A stretch of DNA of 52,653 nt from Comamonas sp. lk (GCA_945925985.1 CAMELV010000027.1:1-52653); one strand, 5' to 3'. Counted from the stretch's first letter, positions 32,938 through 42,361 are shown. Program-made: numbers and translations. Notes: generated by a model not told the origin, from the letters alone.

Positions 32938-34012
32938 AGGCACGCAAGACCGCCGCAGTTTTGCGCATCTCGTCTTCCAGTCCGATGGTGATCCGAAGCA
33001 TGTTTCGGTAGTCGTTTGAGTTGAACATGCGCCCTGCAATGCCGTTTTTGTAGAGATCGTCAAAGGCTTGTTTGGCTGTCTTGGTCTGCCCGTCAAAGTT
33101 CAGCAAAAGGAAATTGGTGTTGCTCTCAAGGTAACGGATCCCCATAGCCTTCAGCTCATGGCTGAAGGCCAGCATCTGTGCACGGTTGTAGGCCTTGACA
33201 TGGGCGGTATAGGCCAAATCGCTCACGGCGGCGACGCCTGCTGCGACGGCGGGCGCGCTGATCGGAAACGTCAGCCCCAGCCTTTGGAGCACATCAACCA
33301 CGCTGGCTGGCCCGTACAACCAGCCCAGGCGCATGCCGGCCATGCCGTAGACCTTGGAGAAGGTGCGGGTCATCACCACATTGTGCGACTGGTCGATCAA
33401 TGCGGTGGGCAGCTCGTAATCGGGGGCATGTACGTATTCTGCGTAGGCGGAGTCCAGCACCAGCAGCACCTGCTCTGGTAAGCCCCTGTGCAGGCGCCGA
33501 ACCTCTTCACCGCTTAGGCAGGTCCCGGTTGGGTTGTCCGGGTTGGCCAGCAAGATCATGCGGGTTTTGGGTGTCACACAGGCAAGGATGCCGTCCACTG
33601 AAGCTCTGAAGTCAATGTCAGGCGCCGCCACAGGAATGGCACCCATCGCATGGGCATAGTTGGGAAATTTCAGGTAGCCGTGAACGCTGTGAATCACCTC
33701 GTCGCCAGAGTCCAAGTAGGCCCGCGCCAGGCGGCCGAGCAGCTCGTCAGAGCCATGGCCACAGACAATGCGAGATGGGTCGAGTGCCATGGCCGCGCCA
33801 ATGGCTGCGGCCAGTTCGCCAGGGCCGTCATCCGGGTAGCGCTCTACCGTTTTGAGCGCCTGTTGCGCCGCAGCAGCGGCCTTGGGGCTGGGCCCGAGCG
33901 CACTTTCGTTGGACGACAGGTTGACCACCGCTTGCGTCTCGTTGTGAAGTGGCGCCGCCAGCATGTGTGGCTTGATGTTCATGATCCCGGTGCGGGGAAT
34001 TAACGTTGCCAT
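32921..34012 (-). CDS. Class I/II PLP aminotransferase, HisC-like
   Basis: 363 residues. PLP-site landmarks are NPDNPTG near residue 170, DSAYAEY near 197, and the Schiff-base Lys in RTFSKVYGMAGMRLGW near 224, with a C-terminal Arg in LRITIG to bind the substrate carboxylate. The fold is that of histidinol-phosphate aminotransferase, but no other histidine gene is present, so it is probably recruited to transaminate an amino-acid-like catabolite. ATG 34012 is preceded by GAGAGGG and preferred to longer starts. It follows the amidase by 10 bp and ends the long minus-strand run. Confidence 0.9.
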   Translation of the reverse strand: MATLIPRTGIMNIKPHMLAAPLHNETQAVVNLSSNESALGPSPKAAAAAQQALKTVERYPDDGPGELAAAIGAAMALDPSRIVCGHGSDELLGRLARAYLDSGDEVIHSVHGYLKFPNYAHAMGAIPVAAPDIDFRASVDGILACVTPKTRMILLANPDNPTGTCLSGEEVRRLHRGLPEQVLLVLDSAYAEYVHAPDYELPTALIDQSHNVVMTRTFSKVYGMAGMRLGWLYGPASVVDVLQRLGLTFPISAPAVAAGVAAVSDLAYTAHVKAYNRAQMLAFSHELKAMGIRYLESNTNFLLLNFDGQTKTAKQAFDDLYKNGIAGRMFNSNDYRNMLRITIGLEDEMRKTAAVLRAFIQGD

Positions 34013-34022
34013 GACGGCCCTC

Positions 34023-35315
34023 TCAATCGTGAATAAGTTTGGCTTCGACCCAGCGGGCCAACGCCAGCAGCTTGTCATCCTCGCGGAAGTCGCCGATCAA
34101 TTGCACCCCAATGGGCAGACCCAGTTGGCCGGTATAGCCTGGCAAAGTGATCGAGGGCACGCCCAAGAGCGTCCACATACGGCTGAACAGCGGGTCACCC
34201 GTGGCGTGCAGCCCTCGGGGTGCTGTGCCCACGGCACTGGGCGTCAACAGGATGTCCCAGTCGGCTTTCCAGGCTTGGAACTCATGCCTGGCAGCCGCTG
34301 CCAATTGCTGTGCCGCCAGGTACCTAGCTCGGCTGATGTGCTGACCATCTTGCAGCAAAGTCAGCAGTTGAGGACTGAGCTTGTCGGGGAATCGATCCTG
34401 CTCGAAGCTGAGACTCTGTGCCGCTTCATAGGCCATGATCAATTTGTGGGTATCGGCCAATTGGGCGAAATGGCTGGGTAGCGTGGCCTGCGACACCTTG
34501 GCGCCGCTGCGTGCGAGTTGCAGTGCTGCGGCTTCGATCACTGCTTGGCAATCTGGATCGGCCTGCTGCCACCAGGGTGTATGGCACACCCCGATGCGTG
34601 GCGCGCCTTCCCAAGCCTTGGTATCGGCTTCTGTAGCCTGGATGCCCAGCATGGCCCATCGCATCCATTGGGCATCGATCACATGGCGGGTGATCACGCC
34701 CAGCGTGTCGAATGACGCCGCAAATGACTTGATGCCAGCCAGACTGAATTCACCAAAGCTACCTTTGTAAGCCACCACACCACAAAAAGATGCTGGGCGG
34801 ATCAGCGACGCTGCGGTTTGGGTGCCGAAGGCGGCTGGCACCAGGGCGTCGGCCACCGCCGCCGCAGACCCGCTTGACGAGCCGCCGGGCGTATGCGCCA
34901 GATTGCGCGGGTTGGCGGTTGGGCCGGGTGCGAAGTACGCAAATTCGGTGGTGATGGTTTTGCCCAGAACCACGGCACCGCTGCGGCGCGCCATGGCCAC
35001 GCAGGCCGCATCATTGGAAGGGCGGCGGCCCCGGTAGATGGGCGAGCCGCATTCGGTGGGCATGTCGGACGTGTCGATGATGTCTTTGACCGCGATAGGA
35101 AGGCCGTGCAGCGGACCATGCACGGGTTGCTGGTCGGCTTGTCGTGCGGCGGCCAGCGCGGCCTCAGGATCAAGCCATGCCCAGGCGTGCAGCGCAGGTT
35201 CCCGCTGGGCAATTCGGTCAAGGCAGGCCTGAACCAGGTCTGTGGACGAAATTTTGCCCGCTCGAATGGCCTGCGCGGCCTCAAACAGCCCGAGCTGATT
35301 CAAATCATGGTGCAT
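34023..35315 (-). CDS. Amidase-signature-family amidase
   Basis: 430 residues. The Ser-cisSer-Lys triad is visible: Lys in AVKDIID near residue 72, the Ser-rich loop GGSSSGSAAAVA near 146, and Ser in GTQTAASLIRPAS near 169. Family members hydrolyse amides or ureido compounds to carboxylate and ammonia. ATG 35315 is used; it overlaps the preceding DUF1116 gene by 11 bp. In context it may release ammonia from an amide intermediate before transamination. The specificity is unknown. Confidence 0.9.
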   Translation of the reverse strand: MHHDLNQLGLFEAAQAIRAGKISSTDLVQACLDRIAQREPALHAWAWLDPEAALAAARQADQQPVHGPLHGLPIAVKDIIDTSDMPTECGSPIYRGRRPSNDAACVAMARRSGAVVLGKTITTEFAYFAPGPTANPRNLAHTPGGSSSGSAAAVADALVPAAFGTQTAASLIRPASFCGVVAYKGSFGEFSLAGIKSFAASFDTLGVITRHVIDAQWMRWAMLGIQATEADTKAWEGAPRIGVCHTPWWQQADPDCQAVIEAAALQLARSGAKVSQATLPSHFAQLADTHKLIMAYEAAQSLSFEQDRFPDKLSPQLLTLLQDGQHISRARYLAAQQLAAAARHEFQAWKADWDILLTPSAVGTAPRGLHATGDPLFSRMWTLLGVPSITLPGYTGQLGLPIGVQLIGDFREDDKLLALARWVEAKLIHD

Positions 35316-36516
35316 GGGCAAGGCCCTGTTCTGCGTTGCTGAAAAGCTCAAGCGGCACCCGAAAGAAACCCGCGTCGAGTCGGCCACGCTGACCGGCTTT
35401 GTCCAAAACACCGAGGCTAATCAGCGGTTGCCGCCCGCTGCTCAAGACCCGGCTGGTGTTCACAGTGAGGCGGGGGCGGGTCATTGCAAAGGCGGGATGG
35501 GCATGACCCAGCAGGGCATTAGGGGCTTCGGCCTCCAGCGGCCAGGCAGCCAGATACCCTGCGGGGCCGCGTGGGATCGCCAGGGTGGTCATGGCGCCAA
35601 AGCCCAGCAAGTCGACCAGCGCACTGTCACCGATGGCGCCCAGGCTGGATGCGGCCACTTCGGGTGTGGCTTGCGCAATGGCTGGCGCCACCGCTGGGCC
35701 CGTGAACCAGCGGCCCGGCAGCCCGGCCACCTGAATGCCAAAGGCGTCGCCATTGCCGCCAGCGGCGGTCACGACACCCGAACCTTGGGTTCCGGCAGCC
35801 GCAGACAGCATACAGCGACAGGCGGCCATCCACAGGTTAAGAAAGAAGCCTGGGCTTTGTTCCAGGTAGCTCAGGCACGTGCTCGCCTGGGCCCCTGAGA
35901 GTCGACGCTTCAGGCAGGCGGCGAGCGCGCGGGTCATGGCAATGGTTTTGCCGTGGCCGTCATCGCCCTCTGACAGGCCTTGATCTGCCAATGGGATGAG
36001 GTCAATCGGGTCCCCAAGGGCGGCAGAGAATGCCGGCGCAAAGACGTGGTCGAGCCAGCGCAGGTGGTCGACAACTTCGGGCTTGAGCACGCCGACCCGC
36101 ATCGGGTGCAGCATGCCGCCATTGAATGGGCTGCAGCACCAGCGCCCCGGCGCATGGGCGTCACGCACGACCTGAACCCACATCGACGGCGAGAGCACGT
36201 CTGCCAGTGGCAGCACGCAATTGCGGTCCTGCGCTGGCCGAAGGGAGATGGCACCGCTGCCCACCATCTCACGGGCTTGTTCAGGCGTTTGCGCCCAGTT
36301 TTCCAGCAAGGCAGCGGCCACTGCTGCGTTGAGAATGGGTGTGCAAGGCCGGTGCGGGTCCGCCAAGGCTGGCCCGGCATGCAGCAGTTCGCGGTTGCCC
36401 AGCGCCAGCAGGTCGCCGGCCAGCGCCACGCCGCTCAGTTGCGGCCGCACGGCCCCGATGCGTTGCTCTGCCAGCCTGTCAGCGGCTTGCTGCTGCGGTG
36501 TGGCTCGGTGTGTCAT
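35305..36516 (-). CDS. DUF1116 (AllG/YlbE-like) protein
   Basis: 403 residues with the DUF1116 pattern: GVVTAAGGNGDAFGIQVAG near 275, then the RWFTGPAVAPAIAQ segment and the acidic GAIGDSALVDLLGFGA. In enterobacteria AllG acts with AllF and AllH as oxamate carbamoyltransferase at the end of anaerobic allantoin breakdown. Here neither partner is recognisable, so the reaction may differ, for example carbamoyl transfer on another amide. It overlaps the unknown gene upstream by 4 bp (ATGA) and the amidase downstream by 11 bp, which supports a shared pathway. Confidence 0.78.
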   Translation of the reverse strand: MTHRATPQQQAADRLAEQRIGAVRPQLSGVALAGDLLALGNRELLHAGPALADPHRPCTPILNAAVAAALLENWAQTPEQAREMVGSGAISLRPAQDRNCVLPLADVLSPSMWVQVVRDAHAPGRWCCSPFNGGMLHPMRVGVLKPEVVDHLRWLDHVFAPAFSAALGDPIDLIPLADQGLSEGDDGHGKTIAMTRALAACLKRRLSGAQASTCLSYLEQSPGFFLNLWMAACRCMLSAAAGTQGSGVVTAAGGNGDAFGIQVAGLPGRWFTGPAVAPAIAQATPEVAASSLGAIGDSALVDLLGFGAMTTLAIPRGPAGYLAAWPLEAEAPNALLGHAHPAFAMTRPRLTVNTSRVLSSGRQPLISLGVLDKAGQRGRLDAGFFRVPLELFSNAEQGLAHAP

Positions 36517-37124
36517 GTGGGCGGCAGAATCCAGCTTTCGCAAAAAGCCAGAAATGATGTGCTCAGTCGACCGCCCAGAAAATCACGGACGATGACCTGG
36601 CCAGGCAAGGCCTGACCATTGAGCGTGATGGACCCTTGTTGCGCCTCTACAAAGACGCTGTACATCTGGTGCGCGCCCGTGGACGACATGGCGGGCGGGA
36701 CGTCAACCGCGAATGGTGTTCCCAAATCATCCCAGCGCAGCGTCAGCGACGCGCCGGCGCCCGCGAGTTGTTCTTCATGGAAGCGTGTGCCCTCGGCGCG
36801 ACTCAGCATGTGGTCGGCCTTCAGGTAAGTCATGGACTGCAGCCCACTGGCGCCACGGAAGGACGCGAAGCGCGATACAAACTCATCCACCAACCAGCGC
36901 ATCAGGGGCTCATTGTTGGACAGGCAGAGGTTCCTGGCCTCTGGCCATCCCGCGGCCTTGAACGGGTCCCCGAGGACCAGTGCCCCGGTACCCGGCCCAT
37001 GGGGTGAGGTGACGACCCGGAAAAAAACAGACAGGGTCTGCCAAGCACCGCTGGCGTCTTTGAGGTAGATGCCGGGGTTGTCGCCCGACCAGACCACGGT
37101 ACCGGGGTTCACTGGGGATGTCAT
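36513..37124 (-). CDS. Unrecognised conserved-looking protein
   Basis: 203 residues; I do not recognise the family. There is no signal peptide or membrane span. The sequence looks like a compact soluble mixed alpha/beta protein, with an N-terminal part (TVVWSGDNPGIYLKDASG) and a C-terminal beta-rich part (MYSVFVEAQQGSITLNG). Codon use matches its neighbours. It overlaps the DUF1116 gene by 4 bp and follows the aldehyde dehydrogenase by 54 bp. The tight coupling to an AllG-like protein makes it a candidate accessory or catalytic partner of that protein. Confidence 0.75.
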   Translation of the reverse strand: MTSPVNPGTVVWSGDNPGIYLKDASGAWQTLSVFFRVVTSPHGPGTGALVLGDPFKAAGWPEARNLCLSNNEPLMRWLVDEFVSRFASFRGASGLQSMTYLKADHMLSRAEGTRFHEEQLAGAGASLTLRWDDLGTPFAVDVPPAMSSTGAHQMYSVFVEAQQGSITLNGQALPGQVIVRDFLGGRLSTSFLAFCESWILPPT

Positions 37125-37178
37125 GGTTGTCCTGGATAGGTTGATGGTTGCGTAGGGATTTTGACAAAACGCGGCGGA

Positions 37179-38678
37179 TCAAGACGGTGGGAAGGGGTGT
37201 GGCATGTCGCCCAAGCCAATCCAGACGCTCTTGTGCTGTAAGAATTCACGCATCGCCTCAATGCCGTTTTCCCGCCCCCAGCCGCTTTGCTTGTAGCCGC
37301 CGCAGGGCGATTGCGGCGCCACGCCGCGGTAGGTGTTGACATAGACGGTGCCCGCCTGAATTTGCTTTGAAAGACGAAAAGCGCGGCTGATGTCGCGCGT
37401 CCAGACCCCCGCTGCAAGCCCTAGATCGCTGTCATTGGCGAGTTGAACCGCATGCTGTTCGTCTTTGAATCGCATGACCGCCAGCACCGGGCCAAAGACC
37501 TCCTGCTGAGCGATTCGCATCGCCGGTGTGACATCCACCAGCACCGTGGGCGCAAGGTACCAACCGCCGCCCGCGACCCGGACCGGCTGGCCGCCGGCCA
37601 CGCAGCGGGCGCCTTCACCCAAAGCAAACGCGACATCACGCTGGATACGTTGAAAATGCGGCTCATTGGCAATCGGGCCGATCTGTGTCGTGGCCAGACG
37701 AGGGTCACCGAAAGTCAGGTTGGCAATGGCCGCCTGCAGGCGGCCGACAAAGTCATCGTGCAATTCATCCTGGACCAGCAGGCGCGAACCCGCCACACAG
37801 CTTTGCCCGTTTGAGACAAAAATGCCTGACACCACCCCGCGCAGCGCTTGCTCGATGTCGGCATCGGCGAACACCACCTGCGCCGACTTGCCGCCCAGTT
37901 CCAGCGTGACCCGTTTCAGCAACTCACCGGCCCGCGCTGCAATTTTGCGGCCCACGGCGCCAGAGCCGGTAAAGCTGATGCGTGACACCAAGGGGTCGCT
38001 GACCAGCGGGTCACCCACCTCGTCACCCAGGCCGGTCACCACATTGAGTACACCAGCGGGCAGGCCCACGGGCTCGAAGCTGCGCATCAGCGCCAGGGTG
38101 GACACCGAGGCGTGCTCTGATGGCTTGATCACCACCGTGTTGCCTGCGGCAAGTGCCGGCGCAATCTTCCAGGTCAGCAGTGCCAGTGGCGAGTTCCATG
38201 CTGTGATGGCAGCCACCACCCCATAGGGCTCCCAGGTCGTGTAGTTGAAGGTATCAGGCTTGTTCAGCGGAATCACGCTGCCCTCAAATTTGTCTGCCAG
38301 GCCAGCGAAGTAGTCAAAGTACTCGGGCAAACTGGCAATCTGGGCCCGGACCTCTGACAGGCGTTTGCCGTTGTCACGGCATTCGGCGATGGCCAGGCGT
38401 TCGGCATCAGCGGCGATGGCCTGGCCAAGCTTTCTCAGCCAGGCGCCGCGCTCGGTGGGTCGTAGCACCGACCATGGGCCCTCAAACGCCGCTCTGTGGG
38501 CAGCGCGGGTTGCCCGGGCCACGTCGGCGCCGTCGCATCGTGGCACCCGGGCCCACACCGCGCCTGTCGATGGGTCCCAGGAGTCCAGATAGCGGCCGCT
38601 GGCTGCACCGCACCAATGCCCGTCGATCCAGGTGAGGTGCTGGGCGATGCCATCGACCACGTCATGATCGTCAGCCAT
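37179..38678 (-). CDS. NAD(P)-dependent aldehyde dehydrogenase
   Basis: 499 residues, the normal length. Visible are the ITAWNSPL segment, the glycine motif FTGSGAVGRKIA near 244, the catalytic Glu in LELGGKSAQ near 266 and the catalytic Cys in NGQSCVAGSR near 300, plus QQEVFGPVLAV. ATG 38678 lies 8 bp inside the end of the decarboxylase gene, so the aldehyde made by that enzyme is probably its substrate. It should yield the corresponding acid or acyl compound plus NAD(P)H. Confidence 0.94.
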   Translation of the reverse strand: MADDHDVVDGIAQHLTWIDGHWCGAASGRYLDSWDPSTGAVWARVPRCDGADVARATRAAHRAAFEGPWSVLRPTERGAWLRKLGQAIAADAERLAIAECRDNGKRLSEVRAQIASLPEYFDYFAGLADKFEGSVIPLNKPDTFNYTTWEPYGVVAAITAWNSPLALLTWKIAPALAAGNTVVIKPSEHASVSTLALMRSFEPVGLPAGVLNVVTGLGDEVGDPLVSDPLVSRISFTGSGAVGRKIAARAGELLKRVTLELGGKSAQVVFADADIEQALRGVVSGIFVSNGQSCVAGSRLLVQDELHDDFVGRLQAAIANLTFGDPRLATTQIGPIANEPHFQRIQRDVAFALGEGARCVAGGQPVRVAGGGWYLAPTVLVDVTPAMRIAQQEVFGPVLAVMRFKDEQHAVQLANDSDLGLAAGVWTRDISRAFRLSKQIQAGTVYVNTYRGVAPQSPCGGYKQSGWGRENGIEAMREFLQHKSVWIGLGDMPHPFPPS

Positions 38679-39273
38679 GCGACGCTCCTGGCTGGGGAAT
38701 GGCCTTGAGCGCGCTCCTGAAGGTGTCACGCGCCTGGGCGCTGTGGATGTAGTCGTAACGCTGGGGGTAGCTGCTTGCACTGGCCAGCACCCGCAGGTCG
38801 ACCAGGGTGGGGCCCGCCTTGCGCGCCCGACTGGACAACCAAAGGTCTAGCGCCTCGGGCCGGGAGAATTGTTGGGCATCAGGGATGCCCGCAGCCCGCG
38901 CCATGGCCGCAAAATCAATCGCGTGATCAACTGGCAGGGGCGCACGACCGTTGGCTTCATAGCTGCCATTTTGAAATACAAAGTGGGTCAGGTTCTCGGG
39001 TTTTGCGCCTGCCAGGGTCACCAGCGAGCCCAGGTTCATCAGCAGACTGCCATCGCCGTCGAAGACCCAGACCTCTTGGTCTGGTCGGCCCAGCGCCAAG
39101 CCGAGGGCGTGTGAGCCGGCCTGGCCCATCGCGCCAACGGCCACGTAGTTCAGGGCATCGGGGCGAATCGCCATCCATTCGAAACAAGTGGTGTAGACGC
39201 TAACGACGATCTGCCCGTCATAGCGCCCGGCCAGGGTACGCAGAAACTCATCGCGGGGGGCACTGGCAGTCAT
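38671..39273 (-). CDS. ThDP-dependent decarboxylase, C-terminal (cofactor-binding) subunit, ComE-like
   Basis: 200 residues corresponding to the pyrophosphate-binding half of a thiamine-diphosphate enzyme. The ThDP/Mg motif begins GDGSLLMNLGS near residue 73 and closes with FQNGSYEANG about 27 residues later. In sulfopyruvate and phosphonopyruvate decarboxylases the two halves may be separate genes, as here. The partner half is encoded immediately upstream with a 4-bp overlap. The product is probably an aldehyde passed to the dehydrogenase encoded next. Confidence 0.87.
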   Translation of the reverse strand: MTASAPRDEFLRTLAGRYDGQIVVSVYTTCFEWMAIRPDALNYVAVGAMGQAGSHALGLALGRPDQEVWVFDGDGSLLMNLGSLVTLAGAKPENLTHFVFQNGSYEANGRAPLPVDHAIDFAAMARAAGIPDAQQFSRPEALDLWLSSRARKAGPTLVDLRVLASASSYPQRYDYIHSAQARDTFRSALKAIPQPGASHG

Positions 39274-39797
39274 TGGGGATTGCTTCCAAACAAGATGGCC
39301 AAGGGTTGGCTGCGTTGGTAGGCCTCGTCGATGGCTTGCATGCAGGCGGGGATGTCCTGGTCTGACGACATCACCATGTGACGAATGCCCATGACGTCGA
39401 GCACGGGTTCAATGATGCGAACCCCGTAACGGCTGGACTGTGCGGGTAAAGCGTTTTCTTCTTTACCCAGCAGTCCGATCATCATGCAGACCGGGTTGCC
39501 GTAATCGACAGCAATCGCCCGTAAGGCGTTGGCGGAATCCATCAGGCCGGTCTGCTGCATCAGCAGCACGGCCCGCTTGTCGCAAAAAGACAAAGCCGCG
39601 CAGACTGAGACCCCTTCGTCCTCTTTGCAGACTCTCACCAGCCGAAGCTCGGGATCATGGGCGATCGGCCGCAGCAGGCCTTCGCTGGTACAGATGTCGG
39701 GTACTGACAGCACGAACTCAATGCCCGTCTGTTTGAGCGCCTGGATGATGGCCCCGCCGTGAAGTGCCGGGGGCGGCATGTTGGGATCGCGTTCCAT
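39270..39797 (-). CDS. ThDP-dependent decarboxylase, N-terminal (pyrimidine-binding) subunit, ComD-like
   Basis: 175 residues matching the N-terminal domain of ThDP enzymes. The conserved Glu that activates the cofactor is likely in CKEDEGVSVCAAL, and LLMQQTGLMDSANAL is the following helix. It pairs with the subunit encoded by the overlapping next gene to form an alpha/beta decarboxylase acting on a 2-oxo acid. The start at 39797 is used; a second Met six codons later is possible. It begins 4 bp after the Rieske oxygenase stop. Confidence 0.87.
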   Translation of the reverse strand: MERDPNMPPPALHGGAIIQALKQTGIEFVLSVPDICTSEGLLRPIAHDPELRLVRVCKEDEGVSVCAALSFCDKRAVLLMQQTGLMDSANALRAIAVDYGNPVCMMIGLLGKEENALPAQSSRYGVRIIEPVLDVMGIRHMVMSSDQDIPACMQAIDEAYQRSQPLAILFGSNPQ

Positions 39798-39801
39798 CAG
39801 G

Positions 39802-41202
39802 TCAGGTCACCGTCTTGAATTCAAAAATTTTGCCGTGCTCTGGGTTGACTTCGTTCGGGTCGGCGGTGTTCAGCGGGGCCAGCAGGGCCGTGATGGCCGC
39901 CCGTCGCTCAGCATCTGGCAACAATTGGGTGTCGGTATAGGCTTGTGCGACTTTTTGACACACCTCGCGGATCAGTTGCCGGTCGTCGCCCCCATTGGCA
40001 GGGATGCGCAGAATCGTGTCGCCACCGGTGGTGGGGATCGTTCCACTGCTGAGCGGCTCAAGCGCTTGCGGCTCGATACCCTGGGCCAAATCATCTATTT
40101 CTTTCTTTAGCCTACGGCGCAGCAACGCAATCCCGCGATCAGTGCTGCCCAGATGCTCACTGGCATGGCTGGTCACTGGACCCAGGCTGCACCAGGCGTC
40201 CCAATCCCCTGGAGAGTCTTGCCGCACCTCGTACGGTGCCTCATTGCTCTGGCCGTAGAAATCGGTCTTGCCCAAGCCGACGGCGTCGGGGCGGCCTTGA
40301 TGGTGGGGATCGTCACGGTCATTGAAGTGCCGCCAAGCGATGACCGCCGTGTTGGTGTCGTCAATGGGGGTGACCCAGCGCGTGAGGCCAGGGCGGCCGA
40401 AGTAACGAACATGGCTCACGTTCTCGAAAATGGCGCCATTTTGAGAAAAATTGGGCAACAGATGGTCGTGCATGCGGACCCAGACGAAGTCGCCCACCCG
40501 CCGCGCATTGGTGTAGAAAAAACCATGCGGCGTTTCGTGATACTCAATGATCGGCAGCGTTGCAAACACCTCGCTGAACTGGGGACCTGATACGCGGGTA
40601 TGTAAAAAAGCCACGTGAAACGGGTCCATCGAATTCTCGCTGACCTGTTGCCAGTTGCAGGGCGAATGGATCAGGTAGGGCTTCATCTGGTTGTCTGGCA
40701 TCACCATCGCGTCCATCATGGGGATGGCCGGTTTGATGGCGGGTGGGCCCATGTACGTGAAGATCACCCCCTGGAACTCCACCACAGGGTAGGCACCTTG
40801 GCAATATTTGTGCCGATGGGGGCTCTCGGGCGGTTCGCCTGGAGTTTCAAGAATGGTCCCATCATTACCGAACAGCCAGCCGTGGTAGCAGCAGCGGATA
40901 CCGTGCTCAGCAATGATGCCAAATTCGAGCGAAGCACCACGGTGTGCGCAGTGTTTGTGCACCAGGCCTAAGTCACCAGACAGGTCGCGGTAGAGCACCA
41001 GGTCTTCACCCAATACCCGTACCACTTTCGGGCGGTGGTCCAGCTGGGATGACAGCAGAAATGGGTGCCAGTAACGCCGCATGTACTCGCCGCAGGGCGT
41101 CCCTGGGCCAACGCGGGCGGTCAACTCTTCGACTGGGCGTTCCTTGGGCAGGTGGTAGCCCGAAAATTTCATGGGGTGCAATATGTCAATGGGCTTTTCC
41201 AT
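39802..41202 (-). CDS. Rieske non-heme iron oxygenase, phthalate-dioxygenase type
   Basis: 466 residues. The Rieske ligands are CAHRGASLEFG and CCYHGWLFG near residues 85-112; the mononuclear iron motif is ENSMDPFHVAFLH near 190-202. The N-terminal TPCGEYMRRYWHPF and the larger size place it with the phthalate-4,5-dioxygenase-like oxygenases. The C-terminus has an extra region of about 100 residues. No reductase is encoded nearby. It is the first structural gene after the LysR regulator, which is likely to control it. Confidence 0.9.
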   Translation of the reverse strand: MEKPIDILHPMKFSGYHLPKERPVEELTARVGPGTPCGEYMRRYWHPFLLSSQLDHRPKVVRVLGEDLVLYRDLSGDLGLVHKHCAHRGASLEFGIIAEHGIRCCYHGWLFGNDGTILETPGEPPESPHRHKYCQGAYPVVEFQGVIFTYMGPPAIKPAIPMMDAMVMPDNQMKPYLIHSPCNWQQVSENSMDPFHVAFLHTRVSGPQFSEVFATLPIIEYHETPHGFFYTNARRVGDFVWVRMHDHLLPNFSQNGAIFENVSHVRYFGRPGLTRWVTPIDDTNTAVIAWRHFNDRDDPHHQGRPDAVGLGKTDFYGQSNEAPYEVRQDSPGDWDAWCSLGPVTSHASEHLGSTDRGIALLRRRLKKEIDDLAQGIEPQALEPLSSGTIPTTGGDTILRIPANGGDDRQLIREVCQKVAQAYTDTQLLPDAERRAAITALLAPLNTADPNEVNPEHGKIFEFKTVT

Positions 41203-41361
41203 GGGGCACTCTGCTCTTGGTCAGCAAGGCCCCACTCAAAGCGATGTGGCCCGGCAGGTCCTGATTCTGATGAGTTTCCGCAGGCGTGTCGATCAGCCAT
41301 CAACCGGCATTAACAAAGCTGACGCTGGTCCATAAGGGGCGCTGATCAGGCCCCTTGGCGG

Positions 41362-42330
41362 TCAGGTTGCAGAAACCTCATCAAATTGAGCGACCCTGAT
41401 CTGGGAATACAGCTCGGGGTAGGTGTCATGGAGCTCACCTTCGACCAATTCGCTCAACGCGGCAGATGACAGCCGCGCTAGCCGCAGCACCAGGTCGTCA
41501 AATTCACCCCGACGTGCCACGACACACAGCCGCCTGTAAAAAGTCTCGCCAGGAAACTGTGCAATGCGGATCAGTCGCCGCTGGCGGCCTGACATTAATA
41601 GCGAGAGGGGGTTGCCAATGCTCCAGCCCACACCTGCCGCCACGCTGGCCATCAGCTTTTCGGTGGTGTCAACCGTGACGCGCCGCGACGGCGTTACGTT
41701 CAGCCGATGGCACTGTGCGTCGATCTGGGTGGCGATGTGTGACTGGGTGGCATAGCGAACCATGGGGTAGGCGCGCGCCAGACTGGCCAGATCAGGGGTT
41801 TCTTCGTCCCATCTGACATCTTTCGGGAGTAACAGCACAAAAGGCTCGCGCAATAACTCGTACCGGGTCAGTTGCGGCTCCTTGTCATAGGAATCATTGG
41901 CAAAAACGATGTCGAGCCGTTTGGCCAGCAGCGCTTCGCCAAGCCTGGGGGTGACATCAGACGAGAGGTTAAGGTTCACAGCTTCAGACATCATGCTGCT
42001 GATGAGTGACGGCCCGACCGCTGAAGAAAATGAGTCCACCATGCCGATGCGCAACTGGCTGACCTTGGCCATGCTTTGCTCACGGACCTGGGAAGTCATT
42101 TTTTTAATGTCCTCCGCCAGCCTTGTCGCGAGTCGGCGCATGAGATCGCCTGACGGCGTGAGCGTCACCTGCCGTGACGCCCGGTCGATCAAGATGACGC
42201 CCAACTCTTCCTCCAGTTGCCGGATCGCTTGAGAAACGGCCGATTGGGTTTTCTCCAGCCGTTTGCCGGCCAAGGTGAAGCTGTTGGTTTCAGCAACGGC
42301 CAAGAAGGCTTCGATGCTGTGAAGATTCAT
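41362..42330 (-). CDS. LysR-family transcriptional regulator
   Basis: 322 residues: an N-terminal helix-turn-helix (IEAFLAVAETNSFTLAGKRL...QSAVSQAIRQLEEELG) and a periplasmic-binding-like effector domain. It lies between a DenD-like gene and the second Rieske oxygenase gene, all on the minus strand, and is the only regulator in the 31993-44561 region. It is the best candidate to control the downstream oxygenase-decarboxylase-aminotransferase genes. The 159-bp gap 41203-41361 before the oxygenase may hold the target promoter. Confidence 0.93.
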   Translation of the reverse strand: MNLHSIEAFLAVAETNSFTLAGKRLEKTQSAVSQAIRQLEEELGVILIDRASRQVTLTPSGDLMRRLATRLAEDIKKMTSQVREQSMAKVSQLRIGMVDSFSSAVGPSLISSMMSEAVNLNLSSDVTPRLGEALLAKRLDIVFANDSYDKEPQLTRYELLREPFVLLLPKDVRWDEETPDLASLARAYPMVRYATQSHIATQIDAQCHRLNVTPSRRVTVDTTEKLMASVAAGVGWSIGNPLSLLMSGRQRRLIRIAQFPGETFYRRLCVVARRGEFDDLVLRLARLSSAALSELVEGELHDTYPELYSQIRVAQFDEVSAT

Positions 42331-42361
42331 ACAGCGTGGCCCGCAAGACTTGGACGCTGCG

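Noticed and set aside
41334..41356. Stem-loop AAGGGGC...GCCCCTT just after the LysR stop as an intrinsic terminator
   Set aside because: The 7-bp stem is real but neither strand has a following T-run, so it is not a convincing terminator.
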